A DNA stretch of 30,634 nucleotides from a virus, in the IMG/VR virus record IMGVR_UViG_3300024255_000104, positions 1 to 30,634 of that record. The stretch is one strand, 5' to 3'. The notes below the pieces were generated by a model. That model was not told the DNA's origin. It worked only from the letters and a program-made list of their open reading frames with translations, and did no database searches. The translations under genes and the position numbers were made by a program. Shown one piece after another: positions 1 to 11,000 of this stretch (position 1 is its first letter; the number at the start of each line of letters is the position of its first letter).

Positions 1-1427
1 GTATCTTTATTTCTCCATCTAATAGCACCTATTTCTGTGGCATTTCCTGAACGTGCTCCAACAAAATCAAATACTGATGTGTCGACACCATTTGATGCTG
101 GTGTTGATGCCGGTGTACTCTTGTATATTCTAATTTTCTCACTTTCATTTCTAGCAATTTCAAGATCTGATGTTGGGTCATCGGTCCCGATGCCGACCTT
201 GCCTGCAAAATAGTTAGGAGCGGTGCCGTCCATATAGACGTTCCATCTATTTGTACTACTGGCAGAATCTATCCGCCCTCTAAATCCGTAGTTATTTGTT
301 CCGGCTGTCCAATCACTCCTAACATCAAACCCTACTAAATTTGTAACAGTACTATCTGCACTAAAATTTCCAAAGGAAACATTCGCAGAATATCCATATA
401 CATTATTAATTGTATATGCTGTTCCACTATTACCACTAGTTCTAACCTGAGCAAAATTATAATAAGCCGCTGTTGTTACATCTGGTTGGACGACTCCATT
501 GTTTAAAATCCCGTAGTATGTTGTAACACTCTCTCCACCTAAATCTCTTGATAGTCTCAAGGTGGTTGACTGACTCAGAGAATCTCCGATGGCTAACCTT
601 GTTGATAATTTAAAAGATTCATTGCTATCGTTCCAAGTAAGGGACTCATTGGCTCCATCAATAGTAATCCCGGCTCCATCGGCAGCTGCGCTGTTTGCTG
701 CCCCAGAAGCAAGTGTGAGATTTAAATCATCCACCGTCATTGTGGTGGAGTTGATTGTTGTGGTTGTGCCATCGACCTGAAGGCTGCCTTTAATAATAAC
801 AGTTCCAGTATTATCTCCTACACCCGCTGGGTCAATAACAAAACTTGCAGGCCCGCGAAGCTCTCCTATTAGCGCAACGTTGCCGCTTGAGTCAATAGAA
901 ATATGGTTGGCGGTCATGCCCACGCCCTTAAATTCTAATTTATCAGTGGCGGCGTCATATCTAATACCTCTTCTAACTGCATTGTTCTGATCACCAAATA
1001 CAATTGTTGAATAAGCAGTGCTCGCGCATTTAAAAAATAAATCTGATTGAGCACCAGTTGAAGTTATTAATGATTGAACATTACCTGAACCACTTACCTC
1101 AATGCCAGTAGAAGTGGTTTCAAATTTCTTAGAGTTATCGTAGAAGAGCGTTACTGCGCCATTTTGAGTAAAAGTAGCAATCTCTTCATTATCAGCTGCG
1201 TTTCTTATCCTAACGTCGCTAGCTAAGATCCTTAATGCTCCAGTTCCTTGATCAGAAATATAACTTATAAGACTATCATGATAGATCTGCAAATCATCAC
1301 TCTGCCCAAAAAGCGCTTTCTTCCCATCGTCAAGATGCAGATCCCCTCCGTTTATCCTTAGGGTTGTCGATGTATTTACCGACTCAGGGATAAATACAGC
1401 GTCTACATGATTACCTAAACTTGGCAT
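1..1427 (-). CDS. Tail fibre-like virion protein, C-terminus beyond window
   Basis: An uninterrupted frame starts at the ATG at 1427 and is still open at base 1, giving about 475 residues with the C-terminus missing. The protein is Ser/Thr/Gly/Asn-rich and beta-strand-like. Visible modules are DDLQIYHDSLISY near residues 44-56, VDDLNLTLASGAANSA near 232-247 followed by DGAGITIDGANESLTW, and KVGIGTDDPTSDLEI near 410-424. I know these blocks from marine phage and cyanophage fibre proteins. The last type often sits ahead of a self-cleaving C-terminal chaperone, which would lie outside the window. The start is supported by a purine-rich TTAAGGAATAA just upstream, and the gene follows the adaptor-like genes 1439-2092 on the same strand. 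The role is probably host contact at the fibre or baseplate. The fibre class is well supported; the exact fibre is not. Confidence 0.75.
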   Translation of the reverse strand, partial: MPSLGNHVDAVFIPESVNTSTTLRINGGDLHLDDGKKALFGQSDDLQIYHDSLISYISDQGTGALRILASDVRIRNAADNEEIATFTQNGAVTLFYDNSKKFETTSTGIEVSGSGNVQSLITSTGAQSDLFFKCASTAYSTIVFGDQNNAVRRGIRYDAATDKLEFKGVGMTANHISIDSSGNVALIGELRGPASFVIDPAGVGDNTGTVIIKGSLQVDGTTTTINSTTMTVDDLNLTLASGAANSAAADGAGITIDGANESLTWNDSNESFKLSTRLAIGDSLSQSTTLRLSRDLGGESVTTYYGILNNGVVQPDVTTAAYYNFAQVRTSGNSGTAYTINNVYGYSANVSFGNFSADSTVTNLVGFDVRSDWTAGTNNYGFRGRIDSASSTNRWNVYMDGTAPNYFAGKVGIGTDDPTSDLEIARNESEKIRIYKSTPASTPASNGVDTSVFDFVGARSGNATEIGAIRWRNKD

Positions 1428-1438
1428 AATATTATTCC

Positions 1439-1819
1439 TTAAGAGGTGATTTCAAGCGCGTTAACAATTACATCGAGGGAAGAGGCTGTGTCCGATGTCA
1501 CCACAATCTTATCCCCGGCCGAGGCCGTGCCATTATACTCCAGGATTAATTTCTGCCCTGCCATGACTTCTAGAGTAGAGCCGGATGGGATCGGGATGTT
1601 TTTGGCCAAGTAGACGTCATCAGAAGGAGCCGCAGCGGTACCAGTTGCGGGCCGGTCGATCTGTACGTCTACATTTATAGGAGACGAGTGGATGTTTGAT
1701 AACGCGATACCAATAATAATTGCTGTTTTAGTCGAAGCTCCCCCCAGCTCTACTTCGTAAGCCGTAGAGGTGGATGTCCCAACTGCCGATTTTGTATATG
1801 CTTTAAATGTATTTGCCAT
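1439..1819 (-). CDS. Small beta-rich virion protein, probable
   Basis: Encodes 126 residues. The sequence alternates hydrophobic beta strands with short loops (AIIIGIALSNIH, INVDVQI, KIVVTSD) and has no cysteines, signal peptide or membrane segment. Its order (strand-rich core, then PIPSGSTLEVMAGQKLILEY) looks like a compact beta-sandwich such as those of small phage head-tail or fibre-attachment proteins, but I cannot name a family. It lies 9 bases downstream of the 87-residue gene and 11 bases upstream of the fibre gene on the same strand, so it is probably co-transcribed with them from the candidate promoter at 2137-2144. A virion accessory role is inferred from context only. Confidence 0.65.
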   Translation of the reverse strand: MANTFKAYTKSAVGTSTSTAYEVELGGASTKTAIIIGIALSNIHSSPINVDVQIDRPATGTAAAPSDDVYLAKNIPIPSGSTLEVMAGQKLILEYNGTASAGDKIVVTSDTASSLDVIVNALEITS

Positions 1820-1828
1820 GGCGATGCG

Positions 1829-2092
1829 TTATCCTAATGCTATTGCCAAAGCAATTACGTCGTCGATAGTTGAGGCGTTAGAGGCAATTGTTTTCACTTC
1901 GTTTATTGCCGCTACTGCGTTTGTCTTGGTTGTTGTAGTCAGACTAGTAAGATTACCTACATCAACCACCTGGCCAACGTTTGTAATAACTTCTCTTGTT
2001 GCGGGGCCATTTCCTCCGCCTGGAAGCATCGTGGCTTCGCCACTACCCACTGTCAAGCCATGCTTGATGTGAAAATGTTTATTTGTCGCCAT
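1829..2092 (-). CDS. Small fibre-associated protein, unknown function
   Basis: Encodes 87 residues. The N-terminal half is Gly-rich (HGLTVGSGEATMLPGGG). The C-terminal half contains NLTSLTTTTKTNAVAAINEV, a short heptad-like stretch that I recognise as a common segment near coiled-coil parts of marine phage fibre proteins. It is first in a minus-strand set with the genes at 1439-1819 and 1-1427. A purine run GGGGAAAG lies about 8 bases before the ATG and can serve as ribosome binding site, and GTTTAAAG lies 44 bases upstream. It may be a fibre adaptor or a split fibre segment. The precise role is unknown. Confidence 0.6.
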   Translation of the reverse strand: MATNKHFHIKHGLTVGSGEATMLPGGGNGPATREVITNVGQVVDVGNLTSLTTTTKTNAVAAINEVKTIASNASTIDDVIALAIALG

Positions 2093-2136
2093 AGGTTCAC
2101 TTTCCCCTGTGCCAAGTTGTAATTATCTATTTAAGA

Positions 2137-2144
2137 CTTTAAAC
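2137..2144 (-). promoter_or_regulatory. Candidate late promoter element GTTTAAAG
   Basis: The minus strand reads GTTTAAAG here, 44 bases before the ATG at 2092, in the 62-base gap between two minus-strand genes. The same octamer in the same orientation precedes most other transcription units in the window. No convincing -35 box is visible. Function is inferred from recurrence and position. Confidence 0.45.
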
Positions 2145-2154
2145 AATAATTGGC

Positions 2155-4170
2155 TTAAGAGAGAACTGAAGTGCGAAGAACTTTTACCTCTGAATCTCCA
2201 GAGACCTCATCGTATGGAGCAAATTTAACTTCTACATTAGCACCGATCACATCGGCAGAAAAGTCCCCCATTCTTCCGCCCGGGATGGAAGCTGTGCCGT
2301 AGTCGGTTACAGAGGCATCCGTTCCGTCATGGATAATGAGTAGTTCTGTGATCTGGAAGTTAATCGGAGTGAGACCGGAGAACGTAGTAATCTGAACAAA
2401 GAGCTTAGCAGATCTATACGTAGTTGGGAAGCTATCAACGAGCTGAAAAAGACCCGCGGCCGAAATAACACCTCGTGTGGTAACTTTAGTCTGAACTTTA
2501 CTTTTTGTCGAGCCATCCCATAAAAACTCGTAAGCACCAAACTTAATCTCATCGGCTAGGGCAACCTCAGGAGCGCCAGAAAGGACCTGGGTTTTGAAAG
2601 AATAAACATTAAGCTTTCTTGCAAATGCCTCGTCATTAGTATCACCTACCCAAACATAATCTTCAGGAAGGGTGGGTAGACCACTAAAAAGATCTGGGTG
2701 GTTTACAAATATTTCACAAGTTGTTTCGTCGTCTTGGAAAAGAATACCGACTTTTTGGCTAGTTACTGTTAAAAAATCGGGCTTAGTAATAGTCAACCCA
2801 CCACCTGATTTTACATAAACCTCCTTACCTGAATCGTCACTACTTGTAGCTCCATTGATATCAGAAACATCAAGCATCAAAGGTCCGATTATTGTGACGT
2901 CACCAATTGCTCCAGGCCCTAGTTCTCCTTGGAGCAGGCCAATTGCGTTCATTGTTGCAGCATTTGATGCGTCAGCTTTCTCAACAAGAACTAATTTTCT
3001 AATCGGGTCGTTGCCTGTAAAGTATACAGGAGCGCCTTTAGGGATTGTAAATAAACTAGAGTTTTTAACAGGGATGGATAAAACAGAAGCGTCGGGCTGG
3101 GTAAAGTTTGTGCCCTGCCTTGAAAAAATCCTAACGTTTCCGTTGGAGGTATTTTGATATAGGTCCCATCTTCCATCTCCAATCTGAGAAACATCAGGGA
3201 GTTCAGAAATACCCTTGACCTTAAAGTTGCCCGATTGTGTTACATTGTACTCCTGGTCTAGTAATAACTGCGGGAAATAGTTTATCTTGACATTACCTGT
3301 AGCCAGTACATTTGTCGATCCGTCGTATAACTTGAATGTATTTAAAGATGCCTCGGCAATTATATAGTTGCCCTGAGGTACTCCGCTTGGTGTCGTTCCA
3401 TCGTTCAAAAACTCTGTTACAAATATTTCTTCACCATTGAAGAGGCCGTGGCCTACGTATGTGAATATACTCTCAGCGACTCCAGTTACAGAGTCAGATT
3501 GAAAAGAAAACTCTGTTTCGGCGTTTAAAACGATACTATTTGAGCTAGCCTCAATTGCTGCAGAATCAATAACCAGGTTATTTGCATTTAGTGTGACCCC
3601 AGTAGCGAAGTTATGCTGATCATTTATAACAAGAGTATTAGCCTTAGTACCATCTGTCTCGTCATCGCTAGGAATTGTAGTTGCGTATCCTCTTAACGCA
3701 GACTTGTTGTTAATTTTTAATTGATTGCGATCTGTGTGAATATAATCAGATCCATCTGTGGCGTCCTTAAACTGATCTAAGTAGTCGTCTTTTATTGCGT
3801 ACTTAAATTCCCCGATCTCTACCCAGCCACCTGCACCGCTATTTATATATTTATTCCAAACATGGAGTAAAGCATCCTCTTCTTGAGGAGAATCAGGAAA
3901 AGGAGGATCTACTCTTTCTACCCATAACTCGCCGTGAGATAAAGATTGCCACCCAGAAGCAACAACTGTAGGGTCAGGTGGTGTGGCCCCGTACCATATC
4001 CCACCGATTTTACGAATATTATCTTCTCTGTCTACCATGTAGATAGACGTGTCATCCTCATGATAATTTATCGCTAATTCGCCTTTTCCTATATCGGAAA
4101 CAAGCGGTCTTTTATTGAAGATACTAGATCTTCTGTGGAGGATTATATCTCTAGGGGATGATTGAGTCAT
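2155..4170 (-). CDS. Multi-domain tail fibre or baseplate appendage protein
   Basis: Encodes 671 residues. Residues 1-60 (RSSIFNKRPLVSDIGKGELAINY) match the N-terminal pattern of phage fibres in which a strand block is followed by a short label-like repeat (TSIYMVDREDNIRKIG). Residues about 225-300 form a module with GHGLFNGEEIFVTEF and NTFKLYDGS. Residues about 365-495 form another beta module (GAPVYFTGND, GDVTIIGPLMLDV, KVGILFQDD). Residues 550-671 are a strand-rich C-terminal domain. No enzymatic motif is evident. The stop codon of the upstream 275-residue gene lies one base before its ATG (TGAAATG), so the two are likely translationally coupled. It is most likely a trimeric appendage protein; attachment site and receptor are unknown. 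Confidence 0.7.
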   Translation of the reverse strand: MTQSSPRDIILHRRSSIFNKRPLVSDIGKGELAINYHEDDTSIYMVDREDNIRKIGGIWYGATPPDPTVVASGWQSLSHGELWVERVDPPFPDSPQEEDALLHVWNKYINSGAGGWVEIGEFKYAIKDDYLDQFKDATDGSDYIHTDRNQLKINNKSALRGYATTIPSDDETDGTKANTLVINDQHNFATGVTLNANNLVIDSAAIEASSNSIVLNAETEFSFQSDSVTGVAESIFTYVGHGLFNGEEIFVTEFLNDGTTPSGVPQGNYIIAEASLNTFKLYDGSTNVLATGNVKINYFPQLLLDQEYNVTQSGNFKVKGISELPDVSQIGDGRWDLYQNTSNGNVRIFSRQGTNFTQPDASVLSIPVKNSSLFTIPKGAPVYFTGNDPIRKLVLVEKADASNAATMNAIGLLQGELGPGAIGDVTIIGPLMLDVSDINGATSSDDSGKEVYVKSGGGLTITKPDFLTVTSQKVGILFQDDETTCEIFVNHPDLFSGLPTLPEDYVWVGDTNDEAFARKLNVYSFKTQVLSGAPEVALADEIKFGAYEFLWDGSTKSKVQTKVTTRGVISAAGLFQLVDSFPTTYRSAKLFVQITTFSGLTPINFQITELLIIHDGTDASVTDYGTASIPGGRMGDFSADVIGANVEVKFAPYDEVSGDSEVKVLRTSVLS

Positions 4171-4171
4171 T

Positions 4172-4999
4172 TCAGTATTCTAGTGCGTCTACTAAGTAAT
4201 TTTCATCGGTGTCTGTTAAAACGTCATCAATTGTTGTAGTGATAAACGTCTCCATGTAAGATTTATTCACAGCATCAAGGTTGTTTACAGGATTGGCCAC
4301 GCCAGCAATTCTTCTTTCGCTGGTGTATAGAGCAACTTCTCCGGCGCTTACATTTTCACCTACTGTTGTTAGATTCGTGAATGTTGCCTTACCATCTGCG
4401 TATATAGCGGCAAGGAGATCAGTAGCTGAGTTTTCCCATCTTTGTGCTTGTGTAGTGGCAGTATTGTTTGATGATCGAACAATAAGGCTCACAGACAAGG
4501 TGTCTATGCCGGGATTTATAGTGATATCAGCTAAAGAATTAGGAGCTTTAGAGACATAATTATCTCCAAGGTCAGCAGTTGAAACAAGATTGTTTACTTC
4601 TGACTTAGAATATGTTTGAGTTTTATCGTAGTAGTTGCTATTAAGATTAGCATTAATAGAATTAACATAAGAAGAGATTGACGAATCTACATATGCAATT
4701 GATGCATAAGAACTTAGGTTTAACTGAGCAAGAAGCTGATCCACCTCAATAGATGAGTAGCTTTTTTCTTGTGTGTAAACATCACTTAGATCCGCTTTGT
4801 CTGATAAGTACCTGTCTACCTCTCTTCTCGTGTAAAAATCTCTTGGGTTGAGTTGATCTGGAGTAGCTCCTTCGCCTTTAAATACATTAGGCGTTGAAGC
4901 TACTGGCCTTGCAGGAATAACTGAAGGCCTAGGAGCCGGAAGAATGCCGCTTCCGCTGGAACAATTTCGATTACTACCGTTTCCGAATACGTTTGCCAT
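4172..4999 (-). CDS. Tail fibre protein with EVD-type coiled repeats
   Basis: Encodes 275 residues. After a Pro/Ser-rich N-terminus (residues 1-50), residues about 55-140 contain the repeated pattern YTRREVDRYLSDKADLSDVY, YSSIEVDQLLAQ and YSKSEVNNLVS, typical of phage fibre shafts built from short Tyr-x-x-x-Glu-Val-Asp repeats. NPVNNLDAVNKSYMETF near residues 236-252 matches the DAVNKSYVD cap found at the C-terminal ends of many tail fibre proteins. It precedes the 671-residue appendage gene with a one-base gap, so the two products probably assemble together. No Shine-Dalgarno sequence is clear. A GTTTAAAG element lies only 6 bases upstream of the ATG. Confidence 0.75.
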   Translation of the reverse strand: MANVFGNGSNRNCSSGSGILPAPRPSVIPARPVASTPNVFKGEGATPDQLNPRDFYTRREVDRYLSDKADLSDVYTQEKSYSSIEVDQLLAQLNLSSYASIAYVDSSISSYVNSINANLNSNYYDKTQTYSKSEVNNLVSTADLGDNYVSKAPNSLADITINPGIDTLSVSLIVRSSNNTATTQAQRWENSATDLLAAIYADGKATFTNLTTVGENVSAGEVALYTSERRIAGVANPVNNLDAVNKSYMETFITTTIDDVLTDTDENYLVDALEY

Positions 5000-5005
5000 A
5001 GTCTA

Positions 5006-5013
5006 CTTTAAAC
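5006..5013 (-). promoter_or_regulatory. GTTTAAAG element close to a start codon
   Basis: The minus strand reads GTTTAAAG, then TAGACTATG. Only 6 bases separate the element from the ATG at 4999. If it acts like the other copies, the transcript would be almost leaderless, so this copy is the least certain. It sits in the 16-base gap after the giant 2102-residue gene. Confidence 0.3.
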
Positions 5014-5015
5014 CT

Positions 5016-8000
5016 TTAGGGTTGATCGAGTTCATTGATCTCTTCTTGAGTAAGGACTTTTGGCGGAGTTCGTTCTACAAAATCGTTAAGAACTTCAAAC
5101 TCTTCACAGAGCTTGTTGCCTTCAAGACCAAAATAAGGAACAGGCTGCTCAACATAGTGGCCCATAGAACCTAGCTGAACGAGCTGATAGTTAGGTAGAT
5201 CTCGCGATCTCTGAGGCTCTAGGCATTTATTCATACCTGTGTTTACACAATAGACTCTCTGCCAAAAAATTAATCCAAGCGTGTTTGCAGTTCCGCCCAT
5301 CAAAGAGTGGTTGGCACAATAGTAATATAAGGTTGGTGCGCCTATCGGGACGGTGATTTCAGTGTATGCTTCGCTGCTACCAGCAGTGCCAACTTTAGTC
5401 ACACCTTGAGTAAATTCAGCTCCTCCATCGTGAGTGCCGTTAGGCGTAGTAGAGAAGCGTACTGGATGGTTAATGTTAGAGCTGTTATCCTGATTGAAGC
5501 GATAAGTCTGTCCTTCTCTGAGATTTACGGCAGTTTGTTGAGAACCGTCGATAAAGTAACGATTACCAGCGCTAACACTTTGTACTGTTACCTTATAGTT
5601 AGTAACGTCAGAAGAGGGCTTTAAGCGGGGTTTAAATTGTTCTAGTTCATCAAAAATTAACTTTGTAGCGGGGATATCTTCTATGCAAATATATAAGCAA
5701 ACAGTGTCTTTACATTCTCCTTCAACCCAAGCATAATCTCCTACTTTGTAAAAGAAGTCTTTTCTTATCCTGGCCTGCTCCCATTGGTCGTTACTCTGAC
5801 CATAAGGTCCGTTCTTTTCATTCAAACATTTCTCGACGTCAGCAATGGTGCTGTTGTTACTTCTACACTGGTCAAAGCTTAGCTGATAGAAGGCCTCATC
5901 CCATGTTGCGTTGTACTCTTCCCATTTCTTAAGAAAAAAGTCTAGCTCGTAGGGCTTGTATCTTTCTTTGATTTCTTCTGGGGTTGGAAGTCCTGCAGGG
6001 ATAGAAGTGATCACATGACAAATCTTCTTCCATTTCGTCTTATCAAACGGACCTGATAGAGAAGTAATTAGTTCCTGAGCTTCATATAACGAGACCTTAT
6101 ATCCATCGTCTTCTATGCGAAGCACTCTGTCCGCAGGGCGTTCGGTGAGGCAGGTCGCGTCGGCAGGAGAGGTTAACCCACCGGATCCGATCTTAGGGAA
6201 GTAGGAGTAGAGTGACATGTACTCGGAGACTTGCCACTTGTCATCTGTTTTTGTTCTATTGAGATTGCAAGTCTCTTGAGGAGTATCCAAGGCTTCTCTA
6301 AGCTGCCATGGGAACTCGATCTCTCCCCAAGTCTTATACAGACCCTTTTGAGAATTGTAAATCTGATAGGCTTCAAACAATTCTTCGATAGAGATACCGC
6401 AGCTGTTTTTATCTTTGCACTTATCTTTAGGATCGATTGGATCTACGTTTATTGCCTCAATATATTGTCTATCTGGCAATCTTTCTTTACCATGAACAGT
6501 TTCAGAGTCGGTAAGGTCAGAGTTGTAGAGCTCATCGGCCTGATCTTGGGTCAAACATCCACCTTCGCCAAAGACGTTAACTACGTCAAGTAGGTTAATA
6601 AACGCTGCCCTAGTATAAAAAACGTTAGTGTTAAATGTAATCTTTGAACGAACATGATAAAACTTCTCCGTTCCGGTGTTCAAAGAAATAGCACTTGCAG
6701 TAGTTAGCTGTAACGCTTTAGCCGTTTCTCCGGTGATATCAGACCAAGTTAGTTGTCCGTCAAAAGAAATTTCCCATTGATATGCCAAGGTGTAGGAACC
6801 GTAAGCAACGATCTCTGGGTCAAGGGTGTTAATTTCTTGACTATTTTCTCTTATAGAGAGGCCTTCCTGAATGTCTTTTACGATATCTGCAAACGGGTTC
6901 ACATTGAGAATATGAGTTGTAGTAAACCTTGTAGTTCCTACGGGATTAGATACTCTGCATCTGAACTCATCACCAAAGTCATGGCCTGTAAAAACGAGAG
7001 ATAGTGACCTTTCTTGCCCGTTTTCGCAAAGAGTCCATCCGTACTCCGGGCTTTCTCTTCTTTCCCATAAAAACGAGTAAGCTATTGAGCTATTATTAAT
7101 AATAATCTCAGGGAGCAGAATAACTTCTTGGTCTAGGTTTGCTATAGTTGGATTTTGTATAATTCCGCTAAGAGTAAAGGACTCAGAAATATTTGCGTTA
7201 ATTGGGCTTATTGTTACTGAGTCGTTGTTTCCCGTTGGATCAGAAATAATACATCTGTACCTACCATCAAAGTCTAAAGAAACTGGGTTGATTTCAAATT
7301 CACCTGTAGAATTAGTGTCATACAGATCCCAGAAAGTATTTCCGTCTAAGGTTACTTTCTTTTCAAGCCTGAACGAGGGCCTGTAGGGCCCAGAGAGGGT
7401 CGCAAAGACCCTAATCAATAGTTCCTCCCCTTCTACCGCAAAATAGTTTGCAGGAGCCGTAGTAAAAACCTCTAGCACAATCGGAGTAACATCAAGCTTA
7501 ACTGGTGATGTCTTGATCGGAGAGTTTTCAGATACATTGTCTAGGGCAATAGCTCTGTAGTATTTGTCATCACCGCTAGTGGCGTTAGTAATAGAAAACT
7601 CAGATTGTCCTCTAGACTCTTCAATTGTTTCCCATCCAGTAACGCCATCAGTTGATTTTTGCCAGTAGTAAAAGATTTCTTGTCTAGAGTTGGTCTTTGC
7701 TCTTGCAGTAAATGTAATGTCCTCTCCAGCATAAATAACCTCGTTCCTAGGAAGCTCAGCCCACTCTATAAGTGGGACAAAAATAATAACATTAACAACA
7801 GAAGAAAACTGAAACTGAACTGGGTCATTAACTCTACACCTATAAAACCCTGTGTCTTCAAGCACAGTGCCTTCGATAATAAGGGTTTTTTGGTTGCCCC
7901 CTTCTATCTTCTCATACTCACCGGTTATGGCATTTAACCTTTGCCACTCGTATCCAAATTCATCTTGAGATAAAACTTCATCACCCACAACCTCTACCTT

Positions 8001-11000
8001 CAGAGTAGCTGAAAAGCCACTAATAACAGAAACCTCAGAAGAAACATCTGTTGAGAAAGTAATCGGAGCAAAGTCCGCGATAATCTCTGTCGTGTTAGAG
8101 TAGGTAACTAGAAACGCGGCGTTGGTTATTACTTTACATCTATAGAACTTTCTGTACTGATCTGCTTCGAGATACTTAATAGACAGAGTGGTCTTGTTTT
8201 CCCCTATAATTGGTTCGTAAGGCCCAAAGAAAGTTGAACCTACTTCCCACTCATAGCTATAAATAGAGACGGTTTCGTCAGCTAGGACTTTTATGCTAAG
8301 CTCAATACTTCTGTCTTTATTGGCAGTAGAGAATCTCTCTAGGTTCTCTTCAAATAGAACATTAGGAATGGCTGTCGTATAAGCTACCTTAGGAAACGAG
8401 CCAAATAGGTTTGTATAAGAATCCCATCCCGTATCGTCAAAAGTGGTCGGGTCGTTGCCGTACTCAAACTCTGTGACGTTTAATGTTTGCAACTCTGCAA
8501 CGTACTTTTTAACGTTTTCTGAGGCCCAAGTTTTTGCTTTAGTAACTAAGGTTCCTATCCAACCCGCGGCAACAGGAGAAGCAGTTGATGTACCAGAAAT
8601 AGAAGTATCGTATGGTTTTTTATTTAGCCAAGTATAGTACTCGTCATTGTCGAATCTTACCGCATCTTCTTGGTTAGGGTTTCCGGCGGCTACAAGAACT
8701 TCGCTAGCAGGAGCAAGGAAGTCAATAGCTGAGCCATAGTTGCTATACCAGTCTTTTGTTTCTCTTACGTTTGAGCTTCTGTAAGAGTTCAGAGCGGCAA
8801 TAGAGAAACTTTTGTACGTTCCTGTAAGTGCATTATAGCCAAACCTAGCGGGGGTTCCTCTTCGGTTGACGTAGCGAGCATCATCTGTTGTAAAATCTGA
8901 ATCAGCAGGATTTTTGCTTGACCAATAGTTTTCATAGTCTGCCTCACCTGGCATAACTTGCTTTTGGTTATTGTTACCAGCACCACTCACCCAAATCACT
9001 CCAGGCTTATTAACAAACTCGTCGCCTGCGTCGGTCAAATCTGGGATGGAAGTCTCTGTAGAGTACCGAGACCCGGTTGTTGGATAAAAGTTTTTAAGAA
9101 ACTCAGGAGCAGGATCGGGGTTTCCAGCAGAAATAATATCAAAAGTCCCCGTGACCCCTCTAAAGCTGTAATAGTAAGTACCTGGTAGCCACCCATTTGC
9201 AACTTCGCTTGTCCAGGTATAGCTATTATTAACAATGGTTACTCTTTGCTTATTAAGCTCTGGATCGACAGGCTTATACTTATGGAATACTTCTAGGATC
9301 TCTAGGACTTTAGCTGTATAGATGACCCCAAGACCAGCGGTCAAAGACCCTTGCTGCTGAGCAATATTCCACTTATTTGCATTAGGTGCGTGGCCATAGT
9401 TCTTACCGTACATCGCCGAAGCAACTGGGGTACCGTGATTTGCAAAGGTGGATCCTCCAGTTACCTTTTGTACGGTCGGATATTCAGAGAAGCTTCCGCA
9501 CATCCTTGCTCTTGTGTAATCAGCTGATATGCCGGTAATCTCTGGAATATCAAAGAACTTAGAAGAGCGAGAAAATTTATCAGACCACCATAACCTTGCT
9601 TTTTCTTCTTTGGCTGTTGTTCTACCTAGGAAAGTTGTGGTGAGATTGTTAGATTCAAAATAATCAGGGTCAAGGTAGTAAGGTCCGTCAAGGAAGATAT
9701 CTTGGATTTGAGATATGCCATTTTCATCTACAAACTCAGGGTGGCCGTGCCATGCTCCATTGTCAATAACAACTGCATCAATGAGCTCTCCAGCTTCGCC
9801 TGCTCTATGAGAAATATTAGTATTTAACGTCTTACCAAAGTAAACCTTGTTTCTAGGAACATTTTGATCGCCGGCTGGTAACTCTTCATATTGCCCAATC
9901 CATGGGTCGTCGCGACTAGTGGTTCTTACTCTTGCCCAGTTAGTTCTATTTAAATCTGTTTTTAACGGGTAGAGGTCATCATCATCTGCAAAATAAGATT
10001 TAAGAGCAGTAGTTAGATTAAGGAGGCCTTCTCCGATAATGACTGCACCATCAATATCTCCTCTCGAGTCATTGCCTAGTACCTTATCGAATCCTACATA
10101 ATCATACGTTACGGTACCAGAAATCGTTCCGCCACCAGACTTAGCGCCTGAGTAGTAAATCGACTGAACTGATAGGCCTCTATTACTAAGAGCAACTTCC
10201 AGTTCATCGGCCGCTAGTTGCTTATAAGCCGAGCCTCTGCTAATAAGAAGGAATTTAGATACAAAATCGTCGTCGTCAGCGTCTGTATCATTAACTAGCT
10301 CTACAGGAGAGTATGCTTTCCACTGAGCTTCTGCAGCAGAGCTGTTTGCAAAGTCAACGGTATTAATGCTAGGCTTAACGCCCCATGCGTTCATAAAAGC
10401 CCATTCTCTTCCGCCGGTAGCATTGTCGGCTACGCCAGAGATATATCCGTTAATATCATAAGTCTCTGCGTCAATTGCAACAACGGCCTGAATGGCAGAA
10501 ACAGGAACCTCTGCTACATCGAGCAATTCTTTTTTAGTTCCGGCCAATGCGGCTAAGTAGGCACCGGCTCCGTGGCCTAAAAGAATAAATCCGTTAGGAT
10601 CCAGTCCGTAAGTATTGGCATTGTCTCTTAGAAACTTAACTGCGTTAATAACATCGGTAACTTGCTGAACACCAGTGTTTCTACTTGTCCACGAGTTAAG
10701 TGCGAAATCTAAAGACCCGGTATCTACAACTTCAGAGCTTGTGTTAGCCGTAAGATTTGTATTTGTTACGAGTCGGTAGTTAACGCTTACGTAGTTGTAC
10801 CCGAGCCCGTTAAAGTATAGAGCTTTATTGCCTTCACCGTCATTACCGTCAAAGGTATTTTTATCTCCATCGATGAAGTTATTAGACTGGCTAACACCTC
10901 CATGAATTGCAACAATGGTAGGTCTGCTGCCGTAGGTAAACCTAGATATATTTAATTGTAAAGTCCCAGAATAAGCAACAGACTGTAAAGTGCTCAGGTC

